NCBI GenBank assembly: GCA_050180235.1
Contig: JBFXEJ010000095.1
Span: forward strand, 1-26,005
Direction of reading: 5' to 3'
Source: JAABRU01 sp050180235
GTDB taxonomy: Bacteria > Desulfobacterota > Desulfobacteria > Desulfobacterales > Desulfococcaceae
Length of the DNA: 26,005 nucleotides
Part shown: positions 8,191 through 15,064 of the stretch, piece after piece
Position numbering within the stretch: the stretch's first letter is position 1
Layout: the number at the start of each line of letters is the position of its first letter
Translations under genes and position numbers: made by a program
The notes under the pieces: generated by a model
Seen by the model: only the letters and a program-made list of their open reading frames with translations
Database searches by the model: none
Told to the model about the DNA's origin: nothing

Positions 8191-9336
8191 TCAGAGTATT
8201 GTATCTGCCGTCATTCCGTCGAAAGCCTCTGTATAGGCTTCCAACTGCATCAGTTCGATAAACGCGCTGTGCTTTGTTTTCCCAAGAGGGAATTCATCTG
8301 CATCCCTGACATTTACCTCACTGCCTTTTCTTGTTACGATTTTCCAGTATTTTTTACTGATATTATTGATGATATACGGATGATGACTGGTAATGACAAA
8401 CTGCAAATCCCTTTTTTCCTGAAATAAAATATCTGTCAAAGAATCAATGCAGTTGACACCCAGACTGTTTTCAAATTCATCTGTCAGAATCACACTGCCT
8501 TCAGGGAGCAGATACATTTCACAAAGATGGTGCAGAGTTTTCAGCATTCCCGCAGAGATATGTTTCTGATGAATCCATGTATTCACATGCCTTTCTTTCA
8601 TCAGAATCGGCAATTCTGTCATCCGGGTATTCAGCATGGAGAAATCCCCCTGTATGCCGATCTTTATTTCTTCCACCTGCGGAAATATATCTTTAAAATG
8701 ATCGGAAATATGTTTAAACTGTTCAGGAAGATTGCTGTATAACAGAATCAGTTTTACCCACAGAAGCAAATCACTTTTCCGGATATTCTCCAGGTCTGCA
8801 TACTGTTTTTTCAAAGAATCAAGCTGATCCCAGGGAATGACAACCGGATTTCCGAATGCCTGTGCATCACTTTTGATTTTACTGAGTTCCTCATAGGCAA
8901 TGCGAACCTTCTCCTCCTGCCTGAAAAGTTCCGGAATGCTCTGAAAAGGTGACAATTTCGGGGTGATCAATATACCATCGTAATGTATTGCCGTATCTTT
9001 TCTTTCTGCCAGAAGTTTGCCGTTGACTGTCAGTTTTTCAAAAATGATTTCAAACTCTTTTTCACTGTTTTCAATATTCTGATAAAACTGAAATTCCCCT
9101 TCCCAATGATATTGCAGCGTATTCTGTGCTGAAAAAAGAATATCCCATTTAACCCCGTTAAAGGATTTTCCCTTTGCAATGTTTTTTATATTGATGATGG
9201 CCTGAAGAATCAAAGTTTTCCCCACTCCGGACACGCCGACCAGCAGGGAAAGATTCTGTTTTGAAAAATCAACTGGTTTCAGATGCCATCCAAGACTTTT
9301 ATCTTGATATTCAAACTGAAGGATTTTCATGTTCAT
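8191..9336 (-). CDS. AAA family ATPase, SMC/OLD-like (AAA_21 type)
   Basis: 381 aa. Walker A is GVSGVGKT (34-41). An ABC-like signature segment HISAGMLKTL lies near 259-268. Walker B is SVILTDEFEN (281-290), followed by the ITSHHP switch (315-320). This is the pattern of small ABC-type ATPases in defence modules (Septu PtuA, PARIS AriA and OLD relatives), but there is no TOPRIM or other nuclease domain after it. The ATG at 9334-9336 overlaps the ispG stop as ATGA. A second ATG at 9330, with GCAGGGAA better spaced, could be the true start. Its stop lies about 40 bp before the helicase ATG, so it opens the island operon and is probably co-transcribed with ispG. Its role as sensor or regulator of the nuclease/helicase is inferred. 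Confidence 0.8.
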   Translation of the reverse strand: MNMKILQFEYQDKSLGWHLKPVDFSKQNLSLLVGVSGVGKTLILQAIINIKNIAKGKSFNGVKWDILFSAQNTLQYHWEGEFQFYQNIENSEKEFEIIFEKLTVNGKLLAERKDTAIHYDGILITPKLSPFQSIPELFRQEEKVRIAYEELSKIKSDAQAFGNPVVIPWDQLDSLKKQYADLENIRKSDLLLWVKLILLYSNLPEQFKHISDHFKDIFPQVEEIKIGIQGDFSMLNTRMTELPILMKERHVNTWIHQKHISAGMLKTLHHLCEMYLLPEGSVILTDEFENSLGVNCIDSLTDILFQEKRDLQFVITSHHPYIINNISKKYWKIVTRKGSEVNVRDADEFPLGKTKHSAFIELMQLEAYTEAFDGMTADTIL

Positions 9337-10439
9337 TTCCCTGCTGTGAAAGAATTTGCCTGTTCTTTACCAAACCTTCCCATCTTTTCCACTTCTTCCA
9401 AGAGAATTTCCACCAGTTTCTCCTGGGGGAATTTCTTTACCACTTCCCCTTTGCGGAACAGAATGCCGAATCCGTCCCCTCCGGCTATGCCAATATCTGC
9501 TTCCCTTGCTTCTCCGGGGCCGTTGACCACACAGCCCATGATTGCGACTTTAAGGGTATACGGACAGGTCAGCAAAGCCTTTTCCACCTGTTCGGCAATA
9601 TCAAAAAGATTGATTCTGCACCGTCCGCAGGTGGGGCAGGAAATGATTTCCGGGCCTCGCTGCCGGATGCCCAAAGCCTTGAGAATTTCATATCCTGTGC
9701 GCACTTCCTCCACAGGATCGCGGGTCAGGGAAACCCGAATGGTGTCACCAATGCCTTCCGCGAGCAGCATTCCGATTCCCAATGCAGATTTGACAATGCC
9801 GGAATACAGACCGCCTGCCTCGGTCACGCCTACATGCAGGGGATAATCGCATTTTTGGGAAAGCAGCCGGTAGGCCGCAACCGTGCGGGCCACATCCGAA
9901 GCCTTGAGAGATATTTTGATCTGATGAAAAGCAAGGGATTCCAGAATGCGCACATGTCCCAGCGCGCTTTCCACCATGCCTTCAGGCGTGGCTCCGCCGT
10001 ATTTGTGCAGAATTTCCTTTTCCAGAGAACCTGCATTCACACCAATGCGAATGGGAAGATGCAGATCTTTGGCACAGTCCACCACAGCACGGACTTTTTC
10101 CATACTGCCGATATTGCCGGGATTGATGCGCAGCCCGTCTGCCCCGGCTTTGGCAGAGGCAAGCGCGAGCCGGTAATCAAAATGAATATCTGCAATCAAA
10201 GGAATGGAAATTTGTTTTTTGATTCCGGCAATGGCTTCTGCCGCATCCATATCCGGGACCGCAACACGGATGATTTCACATCCGGCTTCCTCCAGACGGT
10301 GTATCTGTGCCACAGTTGCGGCTATATCCTGAGTAAAGGTGTTGCACATGGACTGCACAGCCACAGCCGCGCCCCCGCCAATTTCCACTTTGCCCACCGC
10401 AATCCGGCGGGTCTGTTTCCGATTCTGAGCAAATGACAT
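9333..10439 (-). CDS. ispG: 4-hydroxy-3-methylbut-2-en-1-yl diphosphate synthase (flavodoxin/ferredoxin)
   Basis: 368 aa from ATG 10439. IspG (GcpE) converts methylerythritol cyclodiphosphate to HMBPP in the non-mevalonate isoprenoid pathway, using a [4Fe-4S] cluster. Visible landmarks are VQSMCNTFTQD near the N-terminus, the TIM-barrel segments PLIADIHFDYRLAL and LRINPGNIG, and the cluster ligands C268 and C271 in SCPTCGRC, C303 in MGCVVNGPGE and E310. These match the ligand spacing of the E. coli enzyme, and the length is normal for the short bacterial form. An upstream ATG at 10493 would add 18 residues, but the extension is unlike the family and lacks a ribosome-binding site. AAGG precedes the chosen start. 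The 3' end overlaps the defence-island ATPase. Confidence 0.96.
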   Translation of the reverse strand: MSFAQNRKQTRRIAVGKVEIGGGAAVAVQSMCNTFTQDIAATVAQIHRLEEAGCEIIRVAVPDMDAAEAIAGIKKQISIPLIADIHFDYRLALASAKAGADGLRINPGNIGSMEKVRAVVDCAKDLHLPIRIGVNAGSLEKEILHKYGGATPEGMVESALGHVRILESLAFHQIKISLKASDVARTVAAYRLLSQKCDYPLHVGVTEAGGLYSGIVKSALGIGMLLAEGIGDTIRVSLTRDPVEEVRTGYEILKALGIRQRGPEIISCPTCGRCRINLFDIAEQVEKALLTCPYTLKVAIMGCVVNGPGEAREADIGIAGGDGFGILFRKGEVVKKFPQEKLVEILLEEVEKMGRFGKEQANSFTAGK

Positions 10440-10509
10440 GGGAAATGCCTTATGATGAAATTTATGGTATCTTGTGTAATACCAATTCTCCATTGAAAAT
10501 ATACTTATG

Positions 10510-10648
10510 AACTGATGTTACGCACTGTCGTCATCCCGGCGGAAGCCTGTATCCAAAACATCCTGAAATTACTGGATTCCGGCTTTTGCCGGAATGAAGG
10601 TGGATACAGTAACCTGCTGATTTTTGAAAAGACTGCGTAATATCAGTT
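10510..10648. repeat. MITE-like palindromic repeat, family A copy 1 (full length)
   Basis: The ends AACTGATGTTACGCA (10510-10524) and TGCGTAATATCAGTT (10634-10648) are inverted repeats with one mismatch. The interior contains the hairpin ATTCCGGC-TTTT-GCCGGAAT (10576-10595). Copies with the same ends occur at 14760-14838 and 21781-21996. It has no coding potential. It lies immediately upstream of ispG, so it may carry or separate the ispG promoter. Confidence 0.75.
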
Positions 10649-11062
10649 GTGTAATTATCAGAAATGCCCTGTTATGTTCAAGCAAAATCCATTGTCAGGC
10701 AGACCCATTTCTTCTTACTGAATCCGGATTTTTCTGATGCCTGAAAACAACTATTTTATATAATTGTAAAAAAATACGGTTAAGCATCTCAGAAATGATA
10801 ATCAGGTTTTTGAGTTAAGGAACTGATGTTACGATTTTATCTGAATGCCTCAGGCGGAAATATTTTCATGATTTGTGATACAGAATAGCTGAATTCAGGA
10901 GGATAAGAAATGAGGATGAAATAATTTCCCTCATTTTCAGAATAGAATATATGGAACCGGCTTACTGCCGGTTCAGAAGGGAGGACAGGATGCCTGTCCA
11001 CGAAATAGGGAAGTTATTTGGCCTCATTCCCAAGCAATCCGGTTAACCCTCCCCTGATAACG
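10649..11062. other. Non-coding interval with tandem hairpins
   Basis: I see no gene here. A 13-base match to the family A repeat end, AACTGATGTTACG (10821-10833), stands alone and may be a remnant. Two adjacent perfect hairpins follow: GAACCGGC/GCCGGTTC (10954-10974) and GGACAGG/CCTGTCC (10983-10999). They lack a following T-run, so they look more like REP-type elements than intrinsic terminators. Confidence 0.5.
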
Positions 11063-11063
11063 A

Positions 11064-11097
11064 AAAAAGGGTTTAGGAATTATCCTAAACCCTTTTT
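11064..11097 (-). terminator. Intrinsic terminator of the tRNA-Phe gene
   Basis: The stem AAAGGGTTTAGG / CCTAAACCCTTT encloses a 6-base loop and is followed on the minus strand by a run of T (plus-strand A-run at 11063-11068). It lies about 20 bp downstream of the tRNA 3' end. The A-rich opposite flank means it could act on both strands. Confidence 0.8.
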
Positions 11098-11119
11098 CAG
11101 CCTGAGCTTTTTGATAAGA

Positions 11120-11192
11120 TGCCGAGGGACAGAATCGAACTGCCGACACGGGGATTTTCAGTCCCCTGCTCTACCGACTGAGCTACCTCGGC
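11120..11192 (-). tRNA. tRNA-Phe (anticodon GAA)
   Basis: The minus strand folds as a full cloverleaf. The acceptor stem is GCCGAGG/CCTCGGC with discriminator A. The D arm is GCTC-AGTCGGTAGA-GAGC-like, the anticodon stem GGGGA/TCCCC with loop CTGAAAA gives anticodon GAA, and the T arm contains GTTCGATTC. CCA is not encoded (TCT follows). The gene stands alone, with its own promoter and terminator. tRNA genes are frequent integration sites, but I see no integrase or duplicated 3' end in this window. Confidence 0.97.
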
Positions 11193-11213
11193 ACGGCTGA
11201 CCAAAACAGGGTG

Positions 11214-11242
11214 ACTATAAACGAATCCGTATCCAATGTCAA
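11214..11242 (-). promoter_or_regulatory. Sigma70-type promoter of tRNA-Phe
   Basis: On the minus strand TTGACA (11237-11242) and TATAGT (11214-11219) are separated by 17 bases. The -10 box ends about 20 bp before the tRNA 5' end. This is a near-consensus housekeeping promoter in the right place. Confidence 0.8.
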
Positions 11243-12397
11243 GATTTTTTTTGCATAAAAATGACGGATAGGGGAGATCATAGTTTAACAGATTTAAAAC
11301 AGTATTTTTTATCCGACCCGACCTCAGCCCCTTCTGTTCCTTTGTGTCTTTGCGGCAGAAAACCGAACTATCCAAAACTTGGGAAATCTGCACCTGTCAT
11401 TTTTGTGAAACTTTTTGTCTTCACGGCAGAAAATTGGAAAAACTGCCGCAAAGACACAAAGCCGCACAAAGCCTGTTCTCAAAATGGCAGTATGCAGATA
11501 TTGAAATTATTCCCAAAAACTGTTATACGATTTTTGCAGGGGATATTCTCATTTTGCCTTCCCGTGAAAAAGAAGTGCAAAACGGCATTAACTGCCAAAT
11601 TCTGTTGGCATTTCATTTTTGCAGACCGGCAAAGTGATAACGGGTTTCCCTGATATGGCAGAACATGCTTCCGGCCTGCTGACAACCCCGGACACAAGCA
11701 GGAAACTTATGCTGCTTTTTATGCCCGAAAATTTATGCATGGTTATTTATAACAAATCTCTGCAATTTTGTCCAGGTGCGCGGCTGCTGAGTAAATAAAA
11801 ATTTTAAAATAGACAGTTATTGGTGAATTTGAACCACTGCCCGTTTTTGTTCCGTATGTACATTTTTTTTCATTCTGTAAAAAATCCCGACACAAATTTC
11901 AGGATGATCTTCTTTCTCCTGCATGGTTCAGATTGAAAAATAAACAAATAATTCAATATATTGATCTTGAATTATTTTTCTGTCCGCCTGTGGTATGCAC
12001 TTTGCTTCTTTCTGTGCAGGCACTTGACAATTTTACACAAACAATCTGCGTTTTCAACAGGATGAATCCAGCGAAATTATGCAAAGATGGTTTTAACAGT
12101 CTGTGCCGGAAACAGGAACAGTCTTTCATCTCAAAGATTGCGGAATTGTAAAAGTGTTCGGGGCTGGTGCAAAAACCGTTGCACTGTCGTGTCTTTATCT
12201 TATACTGAGCCAATTTTGTTTTTTTTCGGCACAGAAATTGCTTTATATATCAGCCAAAGGCTTTCAGAACCGGATTATAAGAATTTTTTTCCGTTTTCTG
12301 ACAAAACCAAAGTTGGATCAGTATATAATATTTTTTATTTTATTTATTGCTCCATCATTATGATTAAGGAACCATTGCTAAAAAAATCTTTGTTTCG
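11243..12397. other. Long non-coding interval between tRNA-Phe and the acyl-CoA synthetase gene
   Basis: About 1.15 kb (1.4 kb with the palindrome that follows) without a convincing gene. The short ORFs overlap in many frames, lack ribosome-binding sites and have no recognisable motifs. It contains the inverted repeat at 11340-11461 and a short palindrome GTGCAA/TTGCAC near 12167-12184. A TATAAT box at 12324-12329 with a poorly spaced CTGACA (12298-12303) is a weak promoter candidate for the downstream plus-strand gene. Confidence 0.5.
11340..11461. repeat. 122-bp element with 19-bp perfect inverted ends
   Basis: CTTTGTGTCTTTGCGGCAG (11340-11358) recurs in perfect inversion as CTGCCGCAAAGACACAAAG (11443-11461). 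The 84-bp interior codes for nothing recognisable. It is probably a MITE-like repeat; only one copy is in this window. Confidence 0.6.
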
Positions 12398-12559
12398 GTT
12401 CTGTTGACATTTCAGATCAGGCTGCCGGTTCCGGTCTCAGGTCTGAACCCTGCACAGAGCTGTGCCTCATTCCGGACAGACTCCGTGAAAGTCCGCAGGG
12501 TTCAGGTCAGAGATGCCGCTTATGACAAATCCCTAATGTTGCAGAAATGTCAACAGAAC
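12398..12559. repeat. 162-bp palindromic element in the leader of the acyl-CoA synthetase gene
   Basis: The ends GTTCTGTTGACATTTC (12398-12413) and GAAATGTCAACAGAAC (12544-12559) are perfect inverted repeats. Inside are a second pair, TCTGAACCCTGC against GCAGGGTTCAGG (about 12442-12509), and a small palindrome GCACAGAGCTGTGC (12452-12465). It ends 23 bp before the ATG at 12583. It is either a MITE or a large folded 5' leader; a transcript through it would be strongly structured. Confidence 0.65.
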
Positions 12560-12582
12560 TTAATTAAAAGGAAAGGAAAATT

Positions 12583-14742
12583 ATGGACAAACTGGATGCC
12601 ATTTTCTCTCCCAATTCCGTGGCAGTTGTGGGCGCTTCCACAACTCCGGGCAAGGTGGGGCATGATATTTTTGCCAATATTCTGAAAGGAAATTACAAAG
12701 GAACCCTGTACCCGGTCAATCCCAAAGCCCGCTCCATTTTGAGCGTGCGCGCTTATCCCTCAATCAGGGATATTCCCGATCCCCTGGATCTGGCCATTGT
12801 CATCCTGCCGCCCCAGCATGTGCTGCAGACCGTAAAGGATGGTATGGAAAAGGGAATCAGGGGGCTGGTCATTGTTTCTGCCGGATTCCGGGAAGTGGGC
12901 ACTGAGGGACGGGCTTTGGAAGACCGGGTTCTGGCTATGTGCAGAGAAGCCGGTATCCGCATGATCGGCCCCAACTGCCTGGGCGTAATCAATCCCTGCG
13001 CAGATGTCTGTCTCAATGCCAGCTTTTCTGCCCGTATGCCCAAGGCCGGAAACATTTCCTTTATGTCCCAGAGCGGCGCTCTGTGCACGGCTGTTCTGGA
13101 TTTTGCAGCAGACAAGGATTTCGGTTTTTCCAAATTTATCTCCATCGGCAACAAGGCTGATGTGGATGAACTGGATCTCCTGCGCTATTTCCACAGGGAC
13201 ATGGATACAGAAGTCATTATGATCTATCTGGAGGAACTGCGCCGGGGGCCTGAATTTATCCAGGCTGTGAAAAAAATCACATCCGGAGACAGACCCACTC
13301 CGGTTCTGGTCATCAAATCCGGACGCACCAGCGCTGGCGCGCAGGCAGCAGCCTCGCATACGGGCGCTCTGGCCGGTTCCGAGGCCGTGTATGATTCCAT
13401 TTTTGAGCAGTCCGGCATTATCCGGGTGGAATCAATCAATGATCTTTTTGATTTTGCCAGCACTTTTTCCTATAAAAACGAAAGTATGCTGGGAAAATTC
13501 CGGCGCAAGATTCCGGATGGAAACCGGGTCGCAATTGTCACCAACGCAGGCGGCCCCGGCATTGTTGCCACGGATGTGACCGTGACATCAGGGCTGGCTC
13601 TGGCAAAATTCAGAGAGGAAACCATTGAAACCCTGGCCAGTCATCTGCCCGCGGCTGCCAGCCTGCACAATCCTGTGGATGTGATCGGGGATGCCACTTC
13701 GGATCGGTATGAAAACGCGCTCACATCCGTTATCCGGGATGAAGGGGTGGACGGAGCACTGGTGATTCTTACGCCCCAGTCCATGACCAATGCGCTGGAA
13801 ACCGCACAGGCCATTGGCCGGGTTGCCAGGCGATCCCATAAACCGGTTCTCTGCTGTTTCATGGGCATTGTGGATGTTTCCCAGGGTGTCAAATACCTGC
13901 AGGAAAGCGGCATTCCCGTGTTCCGTTTCCCGGAAAGCGCTGCCCGCGCGTTTGGAACCCTGTACCGCTATTCCCAGTGGATGAACCGTCAGGAACTTGC
14001 ACAGTTTTCCCTACAGCATGACACGGAAAAAGCAGGGAAAATCATTGCAGACTGCCTGAAACAGGGAAAAACCCGGCTGGGAGAACTCGATGGTCTGGAC
14101 ATTCTGAAATGTTACGGATTCAATGTACTGCCCACAGCACTGGCAAAAACAGCAGATGAGGCAGTCGCACTTGCGGAGCAAACCGGCTTTCCTGTGGTCA
14201 TGAAGATCGTATCTGCGCAGATTCTGCACAAATCTGATGCCGGAGGCGTTAAAGTGGGCCTGAATTCTCCGGAAGCTGTGCGGGATGCATTCGGCAAAAT
14301 GCTGGAAAGCGCAAAGGTATACAGCCCGGATGCGGAAATAGAAGGTGTGCTGATCCAGAAAATGTCTGCTCCGGGGAGCGAGGTGATCTTTGGGGCAAAC
14401 CGGTATCCGGTTTTCGGCCCTCTGATCATGTTCGGTTTTGGCGGCATTTTTGTGGAAGTCTTCAAAGATGTGTCTTTCCGGCTGGCCCCCATTGGCAGAA
14501 ACGAAGCCCGGCGCATGATGAAAAAAATCAAGGCATACAAACTGCTGAAGGCATTCCGGGGCAAACCTGAATCTGATATAGAAGCCCTTCAGAAACTGCT
14601 GGTCAGTCTCTCGGATATGGTCATCAACCATCCGGAAATCAAAGAACTGGACATCAATCCTCTGCTGGTTCATGAAAAAGGCAAAGGAGCGACCGTGGCA
14701 GACTGCCGGATGATTCTGGAGGCTCCGGAAGATTCCGAATGA
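12583..14742 (+). CDS. Acetate/acyl--CoA ligase (ADP-forming), fused alpha-beta subunits
   Basis: 719 aa. This is the single-chain NDP-forming acyl-CoA synthetase, which interconverts acyl-CoA + ADP + Pi with acid + CoA + ATP and conserves energy by substrate-level phosphorylation in anaerobes. The N-terminal CoA-binding Rossmann domain has VAVVGAST (13-20) and the loop YPVNPKA (43-49). Succinyl-CoA-ligase-like domains follow, with GPNCLGVINP, the MSQSGAL motif (161-167) and the probable phospho-histidine in SHTGALAGSEA (H259). The C-terminus (about 490-715) is an ATP-grasp domain with PVVMKIVSAQILHKSDAGGV and ELDINPLLV. AAAGGAAAGG lies just before the start. There is no C-terminal GNAT domain, so it is not a Pat-type acetyltransferase. 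Substrate range cannot be told from sequence. Confidence 0.92.
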   Translation: MDKLDAIFSPNSVAVVGASTTPGKVGHDIFANILKGNYKGTLYPVNPKARSILSVRAYPSIRDIPDPLDLAIVILPPQHVLQTVKDGMEKGIRGLVIVSAGFREVGTEGRALEDRVLAMCREAGIRMIGPNCLGVINPCADVCLNASFSARMPKAGNISFMSQSGALCTAVLDFAADKDFGFSKFISIGNKADVDELDLLRYFHRDMDTEVIMIYLEELRRGPEFIQAVKKITSGDRPTPVLVIKSGRTSAGAQAAASHTGALAGSEAVYDSIFEQSGIIRVESINDLFDFASTFSYKNESMLGKFRRKIPDGNRVAIVTNAGGPGIVATDVTVTSGLALAKFREETIETLASHLPAAASLHNPVDVIGDATSDRYENALTSVIRDEGVDGALVILTPQSMTNALETAQAIGRVARRSHKPVLCCFMGIVDVSQGVKYLQESGIPVFRFPESAARAFGTLYRYSQWMNRQELAQFSLQHDTEKAGKIIADCLKQGKTRLGELDGLDILKCYGFNVLPTALAKTADEAVALAEQTGFPVVMKIVSAQILHKSDAGGVKVGLNSPEAVRDAFGKMLESAKVYSPDAEIEGVLIQKMSAPGSEVIFGANRYPVFGPLIMFGFGGIFVEVFKDVSFRLAPIGRNEARRMMKKIKAYKLLKAFRGKPESDIEALQKLLVSLSDMVINHPEIKELDINPLLVHEKGKGATVADCRMILEAPEDSE

Positions 14743-14759
14743 GGGATTTTCCAGTTAAT

Positions 14760-14838
14760 AACTGATGTTATGCAGATCCGTCATACCGGCGAAAGTGAAT
14801 AACTTCCTGATTTTTGAAAGGGCTGCGTAACATCAGTT
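14760..14838. repeat. MITE-like palindromic repeat, family A copy 2 (internally deleted)
   Basis: The 79-bp element has ends AACTGATGTTATGCAG and CTGCGTAACATCAGTT. It keeps both outer parts of copy 1 (the GTCATACCGGCG segment and CCTGATTTTTGAAA) but lacks the central hairpin. It lies about 20 bp after the acyl-CoA synthetase stop and may influence 3' end formation. Confidence 0.75.
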
Positions 14839-14880
14839 AATAAGGAATGAAAATTAAATAAATTGTGCAGATCGCAGGCG

Positions 14881-14983
14881 TAAGGTGATTTCCATTAATG
14901 ATTATACCGTTTTTCGCAGGGCGGGCACGGCTTTTTGTGCCCGCCCTACAGTGATGGTACATTTTTTCATGGAAATCGCCTAA
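14881..14983. repeat. Long palindromic element between convergent genes
   Basis: The outer arms TAAGGTGATTTCCAT (14881-14895) and ATGGAAATCGCCTAA (about 14969-14983) are imperfect inverted repeats. The centre is the strong hairpin GGGCGGGCAC/GTGCCCGCCC (14919-14946). It sits between the convergent acyl-CoA synthetase and histidine kinase genes and could terminate transcription from either side, although no long T-run follows the stem. Confidence 0.6.
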
Positions 14984-15064
14984 GCCCCTGTGTTCAGCCC
15001 TGTCAGAAACATGGCCCCTGCATATGGAAATGGAGAAATTGTAAAATCCCTGATTTGTGCGCCT

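Noticed and set aside
9261..10436. Long plus-strand ORF (391 codons) opposite ispG
   Set aside because: It is antisense to a clear ispG with intact cluster ligands. Its composition (many Cys, His, Phe) is that of a shadow frame and it has no motif.
11120..11192. tRNA-Phe as an attachment site of the defence island
   Set aside because: The island lies on the far side of ispG, there is no integrase, and I find no repeated tRNA 3' end.
11097..11393. Minus-strand ORF containing EVAQSVEQGTENPRVGSS
   Set aside because: That peptide is the well-known false translation of a tRNA gene; it covers the tRNA-Phe at 11120-11192.
14011..14673. 220-codon minus-strand ORF within the acyl-CoA synthetase
   Set aside because: It is antisense to the conserved ATP-grasp domain, is rich in His/Phe/Cys, and has no motif.
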